Shown in pieces: positions 7,508 to 16,290 of a DNA stretch of 64,000 nt. The notes under the pieces were generated by a model that was not told where the DNA came from, did not search any database, and saw only the letters and a program-made list of their open reading frames with translations. Numbering within the stretch: position 1 is the stretch's first letter; each line of letters begins with the position of its first letter. The stretch is from NCBI GenBank assembly GCA_041746105.1, contig JBGTHP010000025.1, positions 186,001 through 250,000 of the forward strand, written 5' to 3'. Origin of the DNA: JBFHRE01 sp041746105. GTDB taxonomy: Bacteria; Actinomycetota; Acidimicrobiia; Spongiisociales; ZC4RG35. Both the position numbers and the translations under genes were made by a program.

Positions 7508-8961
7508 CCGACAGAACCCGTGAGGATCTGGAGGGTCTTGAGGTCTGAGTGGAAGTCGAGGGCATAGTCGCCACCCTCACGGCCAATGCCGGAGATACCA
7601 CATCCTCCGAAGGGAGCAGTGAGGTCCCGCACCAGAAAACAGTTGGTCCACACGATGCCAGAGCGGAGTTCGCGGCCAACCCTTTCTGCCCGTTCGGCCG
7701 AACCGGTGTACACGATGGAAGCCAACCCGTAGCGGGTTGAATTGGCGAGCGTGATGGCATCCGCCTCATCTTCGAACGTCTGAAATGTCAACACCGGGCC
7801 AAACACCTCACGTTGAACCACCTCTGAGTCATTGGAGCCGGGAACGATGACCGTCGGTCGATACCAGAGCCCCTCGTCGGTGAGTCGCCCTCCGCCGATC
7901 AGGATCTCATCGCCGCCGATACGAGCGCGCTCAACAAATCCCTCGACCCTCTCCATGTGGTCCGGGTGGATCAGCGGAGAGATGGTGGTTGCGGACTCCC
8001 TGCTGTCACCGAGTACGTGTGAGTCGGTGTACGCCAGAAACGCCGACAGAAATTCGTCGGCTATGTCCCGTTGGACCAATAGTCGAGTTCCTGCCAAACA
8101 CACCTGACCGGCGTCGTCGAACTGACCGGCGGCCTTCTTGGCTGCAGAGTCGATGTCGGCGTCGTCAAAAACCAGGAATGGCCCTTTGCCACCCAACTCG
8201 CCGGTGAACGGAACGATGTTGGCGGCGGCGGCGGCACCGATGAGGCGCGCCGTTTCGGGCGAGCCTGTGAACGAGATCCGTCTGACGGCGGGATTGGCCA
8301 CGAGGGCTGCTCCCGCTTCTTCGCCGTGACCTTGGACGAGGTTGAAGACACCGGGAGGGAACCCTGCCTCCATCACCAGGTCGGCGAGCAGAGACGCCGA
8401 GAGCGGGGCCCACTCCGCCGGCTTCAGAATCACTGGATTTCCGGCCGCCAGGGCAGGGGCCAGCTTCCACGTGGACAGCAGCCATGGTGCGTTCCAAGGC
8501 GTGATGATCACCGCCGGACCCGCCGGCATCCGAATGACGAGATTGTCCGTCCCCTTTGAGGCCCAATTCCGCTCCTGGTAGGCCGTCGTCAGGTCCGCAT
8601 AGTTACGAAAGTTTTCGGCTCCACGGTGGATGACTCTGGCCAAAAGGCTCTCCAGCAACATCGCCATGTCGAGACACTCCACCGTGGCAATGTCGTCGAT
8701 GCGATTGTCGATGAGGTCGGCGAGCCGGTGGAGAAGTGCCGCTCGTTCTGCTACCGGAGTCCGGCCCCACGCCGGAGCGGCCCGCATGGCGGATTCCACC
8801 GCGGCTTCCGCGATCGTGGCGTCGCCTCGTGACACGTCGGCCAGTTTCAAGTCCCAATCCAGGGGTGAACGGACCTCAAAAGTTGCATCCGAATCCACAC
8901 GGTATCCATCGATCAGGTGGCCGGTGGCGACCGAGATGCCCTCGATTTCGATTCGGTTCAT
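7504..8961 (-). CDS. NAD(P)-dependent aldehyde dehydrogenase
   Basis: A 485-residue aldehyde dehydrogenase that oxidises an aldehyde to a carboxylic acid. All landmarks are present: ITPWNAPW (oxyanion-hole Asn), ILKPAEWAP for the coenzyme, SFTGSPETARLIG, FTGELGGKGP with the general-base Glu, and GQVCLAGTRL with the nucleophilic Cys. EVFGPVL and the C-terminal PFGGCGISGIGREGG block are also seen. Within the family it resembles HpaE/betaine-aldehyde-type enzymes, but the substrate cannot be assigned. It lies between the nucleoside hydrolase and P450 genes in one orientation, 39 nt after the former and overlapping the latter. Confidence 0.9.
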   Translation of the reverse strand: MNRIEIEGISVATGHLIDGYRVDSDATFEVRSPLDWDLKLADVSRGDATIAEAAVESAMRAAPAWGRTPVAERAALLHRLADLIDNRIDDIATVECLDMAMLLESLLARVIHRGAENFRNYADLTTAYQERNWASKGTDNLVIRMPAGPAVIITPWNAPWLLSTWKLAPALAAGNPVILKPAEWAPLSASLLADLVMEAGFPPGVFNLVQGHGEEAGAALVANPAVRRISFTGSPETARLIGAAAAANIVPFTGELGGKGPFLVFDDADIDSAAKKAAGQFDDAGQVCLAGTRLLVQRDIADEFLSAFLAYTDSHVLGDSRESATTISPLIHPDHMERVEGFVERARIGGDEILIGGGRLTDEGLWYRPTVIVPGSNDSEVVQREVFGPVLTFQTFEDEADAITLANSTRYGLASIVYTGSAERAERVGRELRSGIVWTNCFLVRDLTAPFGGCGISGIGREGGDYALDFHSDLKTLQILTGSVG

Positions 8962-8973
8962 GTGAGTCCAGTC

Positions 8974-8987
8974 GTTCGGTGCCGAAC
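8974..8987. promoter_or_regulatory. GTTCGG-TG-CCGAAC palindrome before the aldehyde dehydrogenase
   Basis: A perfect 6+6 inverted repeat, GTTCGGTGCCGAAC, lies in the 39-nt gap between the nucleoside hydrolase stop and the aldehyde dehydrogenase start. It may be an operator or a small intercistronic hairpin. It has no T-run and is not a convincing terminator. Confidence 0.35.
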
Positions 8988-9000
8988 TATATGCGATCGT

Positions 9001-9930
9001 CTAGACCAGGGATTGGTGGAGGAGTCTCAGGAATCCTTCACGAGAGGCTTCGAGAACCACATCGGTATTTGGGACTTCTCCCGTATTACGGAGATGGTCA
9101 ACCACTGTTTGGCCGCGGCTCCATCGCCCTTCGGTTTCAATTCCCACGAAGAGGCGTTCCACCCGGGTGGCAATGGACGGTTCTATCGCCACCGCCATCG
9201 CGATCGGGTCGGGGAGATCGAAGCCGGATATCTTCGTCTCCCTGTTGGAGAAATCCTCGAGGACAGCCTGGATATCTACGGCAAAACTGGCGAGATCGGT
9301 ACCAAGTGCTCGAATGGCCGCCTGATCGTCGGTGTCGAATACAGCGTATTTGTAAGAGATGTCCCAGCCAACCATTGTGATCGGGATTCGTGACCTGAAA
9401 ACCATGTCGGCCGCATGCGGATCCGCCCAGAGGTTGTATTCGGATACAGGCGTGACGTTTCCACGACCGTCACCGACCCCACCCATCATGACAAAACGGG
9501 AACAGATGGATGCGAGGTCCGGTCGGCGCTCCAACACTTTGGCGACGTTGGTGAGAGGGCCAAGCGACACAAGGGTCAATTCGGGTCCCCACCGGTCGAA
9601 GGTATCGATGATCACGTCGATGGCGTCGCCATCTGCCGGCTCGCGCCCGGACAGAAGGAGACCGACATCGCCCATACCGTCGAAACCATGCGTTTCCTCG
9701 GCCGTTTCGAGAGGGATGGACAGTGGTTGGGAGGCGCCGGCGTATACGGGTACCTCGGACCGACACAGGTCGACCACGTAAAGGGCGTTTTGGACCCCCT
9801 GCTCGAGCGGGACGTTGCCGGCGACGACGGTGATTGCCTCGACCGTCAACTCGGGGTTTCTCAACGCCATTATCAATGCGACGGCGTCGTCTGAGGCGGT
9901 GTCCGTGTCGATCAGGAATCGCCGGGTCAT
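9001..9930 (-). CDS. Inosine/uridine-preferring nucleoside hydrolase family protein
   Basis: A 309-residue Ca-dependent N-ribohydrolase that splits ribonucleosides into base and ribose. The N-terminal signature is FLIDTDTASDDAVALIMAL, providing the DxDxxxDD calcium ligands. Further matches are VTVVAGNV, LVSLGPLTNVA, MMGGVGDGRGNVTPVSEYN and WADPHAA. The ATG at 9930 is preferred because it places the DTD motif about ten residues from the N-terminus. It is the first gene of a minus-strand group with the aldehyde dehydrogenase and P450 and is divergent from a thiolase gene 65 nt away. Base specificity cannot be read. Confidence 0.88.
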   Translation of the reverse strand: MTRRFLIDTDTASDDAVALIMALRNPELTVEAITVVAGNVPLEQGVQNALYVVDLCRSEVPVYAGASQPLSIPLETAEETHGFDGMGDVGLLLSGREPADGDAIDVIIDTFDRWGPELTLVSLGPLTNVAKVLERRPDLASICSRFVMMGGVGDGRGNVTPVSEYNLWADPHAADMVFRSRIPITMVGWDISYKYAVFDTDDQAAIRALGTDLASFAVDIQAVLEDFSNRETKISGFDLPDPIAMAVAIEPSIATRVERLFVGIETEGRWSRGQTVVDHLRNTGEVPNTDVVLEASREGFLRLLHQSLV

Positions 9931-9995
9931 CACCGGACGGTAGCGGTCCCGTCCACGCCCGATAAGGTTCATTCAAAGTCGAGCCAGGAGTGCGA

Positions 9996-11180
9996 ATGCG
10001 TCGAGCTGTCATTGTGTCCACGGCCAGAACCCCAATCGGGAAGGCCTATAGGGGAGCGTTCAACGACACACCGGCACCGACGCTGGCCGGTCACGCGATT
10101 CGTGCCGCGGTCGAGAGGGCCAGTGTCATGGGGGAAGAAGTCGACGACGTGATTCTGGGTTGCGCGATGCAACAAGGCACTCAAGGACTCAACGTTGCCA
10201 GGGTGGCGGCGATCGCGGCGGGTCTCCCCACTTCGGTGTCGGGCATGTCGATCGACCGCCAATGTTCTTCCGGCCTGATGGCCGTTGCCACCGCCGCCAA
10301 ACAGGTGGTCATCGACGGAGCGCCGGTTGTCGTAGCCGGTGGGGTGGATTCGATCAGCCTCGTCCAGAACGAGCACATGAACATGTATCGCGCAGCCGAT
10401 CCGGCCGTCCTCGAATCACGGCCTGATATGTACATGCCGATGATCGACACCGCCGAGGTTGTCGCCAAACGTTACGGCGTCACCCGCGACGCGTGCGACG
10501 AATATGCGCTCCAGTCTCAGGCGCGCACCGCCCAAGCCCAGAACCTCGGAAGATTTGCAGAAGAGATCATCGAGGTCTCGGCTCAGAAGGCCATCGTGAA
10601 TCGTGAAACGGGTGAGACCACCTATTCGGATGTGAGTTTGTCACTCGATGAAGGAAACCGACCCGAAACCACGCTCGATGCGCTCGGCTCTCTTCAACCG
10701 GTGAGAGGAGCAGGTGGCAATGTGACCGCGGGTAACGCCTCTCAGCTTTCTGACGGGGCGGCGGCGATGGTGTTGATGGAGGCGGGCGAAGCCGAACGTC
10801 GAGGGCTGGAGCCGCTCGGTGCCTATCTCGGGATGGCGGTAGCCGGAGTTGACCCCGACGAGATGGGGATTGGGCCGGTGTTTGCAGTGCCGAAGCTGTT
10901 GGAGCGGACCGGCAAAACAATCGATGACATAGATCTATGGGAACTCAACGAGGCGTTCGCGGTCCAGACTCTCTACTGCCGTGACCAACTCGGCATCGAC
11001 AATGAGGTGTTCAACGTGAACGGGGGTGCAATCTCGATTGGTCATCCCTACGGAATGAGCGGCGCCAGGATGGTCGGCCAGATCCTCCTCGAAGGCAAGA
11101 GGAGGAAGGCCCGCTACGGGGTTGTGACGATGTGTGTTGGCGGAGGGATGGGGGCCGCCGGGCTGTTCGAGATCTTCTGA
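9996..11180 (+). CDS. Acetyl-CoA acyltransferase (thiolase)
   Basis: A 394-residue thiolase that cleaves 3-ketoacyl-CoA or condenses acyl-CoAs. The acyl-accepting Cys is in DRQCSSGLMAV, the His loop is NGGAISIGHPYGMSGARM, and the C-terminal second Cys is in MCVGGGMGAAGLFE. WELNEAFAV is the conserved NEAF block. An AGGAG site 5 nt before the ATG at 9996 supports that start over the GTG at 9990. It probably acts in fatty-acid or branched/aromatic acid breakdown. It is convergent with a second thiolase 27 nt away that belongs to a separate transcript. Confidence 0.9.
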   Translation: MRRAVIVSTARTPIGKAYRGAFNDTPAPTLAGHAIRAAVERASVMGEEVDDVILGCAMQQGTQGLNVARVAAIAAGLPTSVSGMSIDRQCSSGLMAVATAAKQVVIDGAPVVVAGGVDSISLVQNEHMNMYRAADPAVLESRPDMYMPMIDTAEVVAKRYGVTRDACDEYALQSQARTAQAQNLGRFAEEIIEVSAQKAIVNRETGETTYSDVSLSLDEGNRPETTLDALGSLQPVRGAGGNVTAGNASQLSDGAAAMVLMEAGEAERRGLEPLGAYLGMAVAGVDPDEMGIGPVFAVPKLLERTGKTIDDIDLWELNEAFAVQTLYCRDQLGIDNEVFNVNGGAISIGHPYGMSGARMVGQILLEGKRRKARYGVVTMCVGGGMGAAGLFEIF

Positions 11181-11207
11181 TCCGCCTCAACGATCCGGGG
11201 TCGAGGT

Positions 11208-12413
11208 TCAGCCGACAGATTCGACCAGGATCGCGATCCCCTGACCGACACCGATGCACATGGTGGCCAGTGCGAACCGGCCGTCGCGGCGTTTGAGTTC
11301 TTGGATCGCAGTGCCGGTGATGCGTGCGCCGCTCATCCCAGTCGGGTGACCGAGGGCAATGGCTCCGCCGTTCGGATTCAGGTGCTGCGCGGTCTCGGCG
11401 ACGCCGAGGGCTCTGGCACACGCCAGCACCTGAGACGCGAACGCCTCGTTGATTTCGACAACGTCCATCTCGGCAATCGAGCGTCCGGTGAACTCCATCA
11501 ATTTCTGGGTTGCCGGAATCGGACCGGTGCCCATCAGGCGAGGTGCCACCCCGGCCGTCGCCACCGAGACCACACGGGCGAGTGGCCGAAGCGAATAATG
11601 CTCGACAGCGCTCTCTGATGCGAGCAACAAGCCGGCGGAGCCGTCGTTTATGCCTGAGCTGTTGCCGGCTGTCACCGAACCGCCTTCCCGGAAAGCCGGG
11701 CGCAGCTTGCCCAACGATTCGGCGTCGGTCCCTGGCCTTGGGTGTTCATCGAGGTCGACGACAGAGCTGTCAGCACCCCGGCCGGTGGCGACGGCAACGA
11801 TCTCTTCTGCGAGGATCCCGGCCTTGATGGCGGCGGCGGTCCGGTCCTGGCTTCTGACAGCAAAAGCATCCTGGTCGGCGCGGCTGATTCCAAACTCGGT
11901 TGCGACATTCTCGGCGGTCTCGCCCATCGAATCCGTGTGGCCGGCTGCAGTCATCAAAGGGTTCGTGAACCGCCATCCGAGTGTGGTGCCCTCGATTTCG
12001 GCGGTGGTCGCATATGCCCGTTCGGCTTTCGGGATCACGAAGGGCGCACGTGACATCGACTCCACGCCACCGGCAATGATCAGGTTGGCCTCACCGGTTC
12101 GAATGGCCCTTGCCGCCTGTGCGATCGCCTCCATTCCCGATCCGCAAAGCCGGTTGACCGTCGCTCCGGGAACGGAGATCGGGAGGCCTGCCAGCAGCAG
12201 CGCCATTCTGGCGACGTTGCGGTTGTCCTCCCCTGCCTGGTTGGTGGCACCCAGGTAGACGTCGTCGAGGTCTTCCCAGGAGACATCTGGATTGCGATCC
12301 ATCAATGCCTTTATCGGCACCGCCGCCAGGTCGTCGGTTCGAACTCCGGCGAGGGCGCCTCCGTAGCGGCCAACGGGAGTTCGGATGTAGTCGACGACAA
12401 ATGCCTCGCCCAC
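11208..12413 (-). CDS. Acetyl-CoA acyltransferase (thiolase), second copy
   Basis: A 401-residue thiolase. The nucleophilic Cys lies in VNRLCGSGMEAIAQA, the NEAFASQ block and NPNGGAIALGHPTGMSGARI follow, and the second Cys is in TMCIGVGQGIA. It reads more like the PcaF/FadA-type group than the copy at 9996, with which it shares fold but limited sequence. The start is a GTG at 12413, 2 nt after the EttA stop and preceded by GAGGAA, so it is co-transcribed with ettA. A longer in-frame extension upstream lies within ettA and is rejected. Confidence 0.88.
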   Translation of the reverse strand: MGEAFVVDYIRTPVGRYGGALAGVRTDDLAAVPIKALMDRNPDVSWEDLDDVYLGATNQAGEDNRNVARMALLLAGLPISVPGATVNRLCGSGMEAIAQAARAIRTGEANLIIAGGVESMSRAPFVIPKAERAYATTAEIEGTTLGWRFTNPLMTAAGHTDSMGETAENVATEFGISRADQDAFAVRSQDRTAAAIKAGILAEEIVAVATGRGADSSVVDLDEHPRPGTDAESLGKLRPAFREGGSVTAGNSSGINDGSAGLLLASESAVEHYSLRPLARVVSVATAGVAPRLMGTGPIPATQKLMEFTGRSIAEMDVVEINEAFASQVLACARALGVAETAQHLNPNGGAIALGHPTGMSGARITGTAIQELKRRDGRFALATMCIGVGQGIAILVESVG

Positions 12414-12415
12414 GT

Positions 12416-14092
12416 TCAGTTCCTCGCCAGGGGTTTGTATTTGATCCGATGTGGTTCGGTCGCAGCCTCGCCGAACTCCCGCTTCATGAAGTCCTCGTAC
12501 TCGGAGTAGTTGCCCGTGAAGAACCGTACCTGTGATTCTCCCTCGAAAGCAATGATGTGTGTGGCGATTCGATCGAGGAACCAGCGGTCGTGGCTGATAA
12601 CCAGCACACATCCCGGGTAGGCCTCGATCGCCTGCTCCAGGGCTCTCAGCGTGTCGACATCGAGGTCGTTGGAAGGTTCGTCCAAGAGGAGGACGTTGCC
12701 CCCCCGACGAAGCATCTTGCCCAGATGGACCCTGTTTCTCTCTCCACCGGAAAGGGAGCCAACGGTTTTTTGTTGATCCGATCCCTTGAAGTTGAGAGAT
12801 GCCACATACGCCCTGGCATTTACCTCTCGTTTGCCAATCCGAAGTAACTCGTTTCCGCCGGAGATCTCGTCAAAGACGGTCTTGTCGGCATCCAATGCAT
12901 CCCGGCTTTGATCGACATAGGCGAGGTCGACAGTCGACCCGATTTCGATCGTTCCGGTGTCGGGAGCGTCCTCCCCCGTGATCATGCGAAAGAGGGTCGT
13001 CTTACCGGCACCATTGGCCCCGATGATGCCGACCACGCCGGCAGGAGGTATCTGGAAGGTCAGGTCCTCGATCAAGAGTTTGTCCCCGAACCCCTTGGAC
13101 ACGCCATCGGCCCTGATCACCAGATCGCCGAGTCGCTGAGTGAACGGGATCTCGAGAGCGAGAGCAACCTGTCGCTGTTCGGTCGACTGTGCCTCGGCGA
13201 CCAGTCGCTCATAGGCACCGAGACGTGCCCTTCCCTTGGCCTGTCTCGCCTTGGGCGACATCCTGACCCATTCCAGCTCCCGTTCGATTTCTCGCCGGCG
13301 CGCTGAAGTCTGTTTTTCCTCCAGAGCGAGCCTGGCCTGTTTCTGCTCCAGCCACGACGAATAGTTGCCCTCAAACGGCATACCTCGGCCGGAATCGAGC
13401 TCGAGGATCCAGCCGGCCACATTGTCGAGAAAGTAACGATCGTGGGTGACCGCGATCACCGATCCGGGGTAGTCGGCCAAGAACCGCTCCAGCCACGCGA
13501 CCGACTCGGCGTCGAGGTGGTTGGTCGGCTCGTCGAGCAAAAGCAGGTCGGGTGCGGACAGCAGCAGCCGGCACAACGCAACTCTTCTTCGTTCGCCGCC
13601 AGACAGCGTCTTGACGCTCGATTCTGCAGGGGGAACCCGGAGGGCATCCATCGCGATCGCCACCTTGCGATCGAGGTCCCAGGCATCGGCGGCCTCGATC
13701 CTCTTCTCTAGCGCCGCCTGCTCCTCTCCGAGCTTTTCGTAGTCCGCCTCCGGATCGGCCCATGAGGCCAGAACTGCGTTGTATCGATCGATCAACGACT
13801 GGGTCTGCCCGACCCCATCCATGATGTTGCCGAGGACGTCTTTGTCGTCGTCCAGATGAGGCTCCTGCTCGAGCAACCCGGCGGTGTAGCCGGGTAGTAG
13901 CTGGGCCTCACCGGTGAACGAATCATCGCGCCCGGCCATGATGTTCAGAAGTGTGGATTTCCCGGCCCCGTTGTGACCGAGAACGCCGATCTTGGCGCCG
14001 TAGTAGAAGGAAAGAGAGATGTCCTTGAGGATGTCGCGACTTGGAGGCACATGTTTTGAACACTTGTACATCTGATAGATGAATTCGGGCAT
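12416..14092 (-). CDS. ettA: Energy-dependent translational throttle protein EttA (ABC-F ATPase)
   Basis: A 558-residue ABC-F protein with two ATPase domains and no membrane segments, close to the usual 555 residues of EttA, which binds the ribosomal E site and gates the first elongation steps according to ATP/ADP ratio. Domain 1 has GHNGAGKST, LSGGERRRVALCRLL and LLLDEPTNHLD; domain 2 has GANGAGKTTLFRM, LSGGERNRVHLGKML and LLLDEPSNDLD. The N-terminus MPEFIYQMYKCSKHVPPSRDI matches the family pattern, fixing the start at 14092. The arm and P-site tRNA-interaction motif lie in the charged linker region between the domains. A thiolase follows 2 nt downstream. Confidence 0.93.
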   Translation of the reverse strand: MPEFIYQMYKCSKHVPPSRDILKDISLSFYYGAKIGVLGHNGAGKSTLLNIMAGRDDSFTGEAQLLPGYTAGLLEQEPHLDDDKDVLGNIMDGVGQTQSLIDRYNAVLASWADPEADYEKLGEEQAALEKRIEAADAWDLDRKVAIAMDALRVPPAESSVKTLSGGERRRVALCRLLLSAPDLLLLDEPTNHLDAESVAWLERFLADYPGSVIAVTHDRYFLDNVAGWILELDSGRGMPFEGNYSSWLEQKQARLALEEKQTSARRREIERELEWVRMSPKARQAKGRARLGAYERLVAEAQSTEQRQVALALEIPFTQRLGDLVIRADGVSKGFGDKLLIEDLTFQIPPAGVVGIIGANGAGKTTLFRMITGEDAPDTGTIEIGSTVDLAYVDQSRDALDADKTVFDEISGGNELLRIGKREVNARAYVASLNFKGSDQQKTVGSLSGGERNRVHLGKMLRRGGNVLLLDEPSNDLDVDTLRALEQAIEAYPGCVLVISHDRWFLDRIATHIIAFEGESQVRFFTGNYSEYEDFMKREFGEAATEPHRIKYKPLARN

Positions 14093-14142
14093 GACGACGA
14101 GGGTAGACCGCCCCGGTTGCTCCCCGGCCGATGACCTCCAAA

Positions 14143-14266
14143 CCGCTTTTATTGAGGTGAGGGGTGCGTCAGCCCCCGCTTCGCGCGCCAAAACGGTGTG
14201 GGGCATCCGACCCGGCTTTTTATGAGGTGAGCGGGGCGTCGGCCTCCGCTTCGCGCGCTAGAACCG
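14143..14266. repeat. Two degenerate direct repeats, 70-bp period
   Basis: A segment of about 54 bp at 14143-14196 recurs at 14213-14266, exactly 70 bp later, with roughly 45 of 54 positions matching. Both copies contain CTTTT, TGAGGTGAG, and an identical CCGCTTCGCGCGC block. They fill much of the 233-nt gap between ettA and the peptidase gene, which holds no other gene. Function is unknown. Only two degenerate copies are present, so this is not a CRISPR array. Confidence 0.65.
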
Positions 14267-14325
14267 CTGGGGAACCGCTCACAGATCATCCAGGTTTGTC
14301 GAAATAGGCCGATAGATTGTCATCG

Positions 14326-16290
14326 ATGCGCCGGATCGTTCTGGCCGCCATGATTCTCGGCGGCACCCTCGCAGTTGCTCCACTTCCTGTCATGGCGGCA
14401 GAGGAGGGCCTCGAGGTGGCCGCAGTCGCAACCTACCGGCTCGAGGAGTCCGCGGTGTCGGTATCCGTCGTTCTCACCCTCGAGAACACGCTCCCGACCC
14501 GCGAGGAGGGAGGGGTCACCTTCCAATACTTCTTCGATCACATCGTTATTCCAATCCCGGCATCGGCCGTGGCGATCGGCGCCACCAATGAAGGCGGTAG
14601 GCGGCTCGCCCTGGAAACGACGGAGGGGACGGGAGTGCTCCAAGTTGATGTCGCGCTCGCCGGCCCGCTCTTGTTCGGGGAGACGACCGAAGTGAGGCTC
14701 GAATTTGATCTAGAAGGTGCTGAGGCGCGATCGGAGGGGCCTATCAGGGTGAATCCCGCCTACGCGTGGTTTTTTGCATGGGCATACGGAGACCCTGGGC
14801 GGTCAGAAGTCGCAATCGAGCTGCCGAGCGCGTACACGTTCGAATGGTTGGGTGGCCCAGTCGTCGAAACAGAAGGGGACGGCGTCGTTCGATTGGTGGC
14901 GCCGGCGATCGCCGATCCGGATCAGTGGTTCGTTGCGGTGAGCGCCAGACGGGATGCGTCCTTGGACTCGGGTTCCGTGAGTTTTTCCGGCGGGACGCTC
15001 AACATCCGGTCCTGGCCTGCAGACACGGAATGGGCGACCTTCGTCAGCGACACTGCCCGCCGAGCGCTGCCTCGCCTGATCGAGGCGGTTGGCCTCGACT
15101 GGCCCAAAAATTCGATCGAAATCCTGGAGGCATACACCCCGACCATCTATGGATACGCCGGGTGGTATCTGCCGGATCGCGGCCGAATAGAGATCGGTGA
15201 AGATCTCGACGCCCACGTCATCTTGCATGAGGCATCTCACGTTTGGTTCAACCAGACACTCTTTCAGGAGCGATGGATCAACGAGGGCATGGCCGAGGAG
15301 TACGCCTTTCGCGCCAGGACGGCGGTTGGCCTGCCCGGTCCCGATGTACCGGATTCACTCGACGAAACCGCCCCCTTTTCACTCAATAGGTGGGAGGTTC
15401 CGACCTTCTTGCGGGACGACTCCTTCGAAGACGAGTTATACGGCTATGGAGCTTCTTGGTTCGTAACTCACCTGCTGGTCGAAGATATCGGACTAGAAGC
15501 GATGCAAGAAGTGATCGCGGCAGCCGATGCGGATCTGATCTCCTATCGCGGCGCGGGGCAAGCCGAAATCGTGGATGCCCGAGACGACTGGCGCCGATAC
15601 CTCGACCTTCTTGAAGAAATCGGCGGGTCACAAAAAGCAGAGCAGATCTTTAGGGATCTGGTGACGACTCGTATCGAGGAGGAGGCTCTCGACCGTCGCG
15701 CCCGAGCCCGAGCCGGCTACCGGGAACTCGAACTGATAGCGGGCGAGTGGGCGCTCCCGACCGTGTTGCGGATGGCGATGAACGAATGGGATTTCGGGCT
15801 GGCCGAAAGCCTCATTCCTCAACTTTCGGTGATGCTCGAGAACCGGAACAAACTGGTCGAGACCGCCGCACGTCTCGACCTCAACCCGCCTGATCTGGAG
15901 AGAATGTTCGAGACCGCTACGGACCTGCGCCTCGTGGCGGGCGAGTTGCACGACCAGTTGGCCGCGATCGGAACAGTCGAGCAGAGTGCGTTGGCGATCG
16001 CCCGCCCAAGGAATCTCTTCGAGTCGGTGGGGATGTGGGGTGACAGCGTTGAAGAGGAGTTCGAACAGGCTCAGCTCGCATTCGAGGCAAACGACCTGGT
16101 GGGCGCCGTCCAATACTCTGGGCTGATCTCACAAACCCTGAGTGGTGCAGAAGTTGTCGGAGAGAGAAGGCTGGCTGTTGGTGTCGGGATCATGTTGACG
16201 CTGGCGGCCGGCGTCTGGTTGGTCGCACTGGGGAGGCGTCGGCCTCAAGGCACGTCGATCACCCAGACATCCTCTTCGCCCAACGATTGA
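14326..16290 (+). CDS. Secreted/membrane-anchored gluzincin-like zinc metallopeptidase
   Basis: A 654-residue protein with an N-terminal signal peptide (RRIVLAAMILGGTLAVAPLPVMA) and a C-terminal hydrophobic anchor (RLAVGVGIMLTLAAGVWLVALG) followed by a basic tail, so it is probably exported and tethered. Around residue 300 it has HEASH followed by NEGMAEEY, a zinc-binding HExxH plus a downstream Glu. In M1 aminopeptidases the spacing to that Glu is 18 residues; here I count 14, so it is a relative rather than a standard M1 enzyme. A beta-rich N-terminal domain and a helical C-terminal domain flank it. No ribosome-binding site precedes the ATG; TAGATT at 14313-14318 could be a -10 box of a leaderless mRNA. 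Confidence 0.75.
   Translation: MRRIVLAAMILGGTLAVAPLPVMAAEEGLEVAAVATYRLEESAVSVSVVLTLENTLPTREEGGVTFQYFFDHIVIPIPASAVAIGATNEGGRRLALETTEGTGVLQVDVALAGPLLFGETTEVRLEFDLEGAEARSEGPIRVNPAYAWFFAWAYGDPGRSEVAIELPSAYTFEWLGGPVVETEGDGVVRLVAPAIADPDQWFVAVSARRDASLDSGSVSFSGGTLNIRSWPADTEWATFVSDTARRALPRLIEAVGLDWPKNSIEILEAYTPTIYGYAGWYLPDRGRIEIGEDLDAHVILHEASHVWFNQTLFQERWINEGMAEEYAFRARTAVGLPGPDVPDSLDETAPFSLNRWEVPTFLRDDSFEDELYGYGASWFVTHLLVEDIGLEAMQEVIAAADADLISYRGAGQAEIVDARDDWRRYLDLLEEIGGSQKAEQIFRDLVTTRIEEEALDRRARARAGYRELELIAGEWALPTVLRMAMNEWDFGLAESLIPQLSVMLENRNKLVETAARLDLNPPDLERMFETATDLRLVAGELHDQLAAIGTVEQSALAIARPRNLFESVGMWGDSVEEEFEQAQLAFEANDLVGAVQYSGLISQTLSGAEVVGERRLAVGVGIMLTLAAGVWLVALGRRRPQGTSITQTSSSPND

Noticed and set aside
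11208..14092. Possible gene fusion of EttA and thiolase
   Set aside because: The frames differ and a stop codon ends ettA 2 nt before the thiolase GTG; they are adjacent genes, not a fusion.
14143..14266. CRISPR array
   Set aside because: There are only two degenerate copies, the intervening segment is 16 bp, and no cas genes are nearby.
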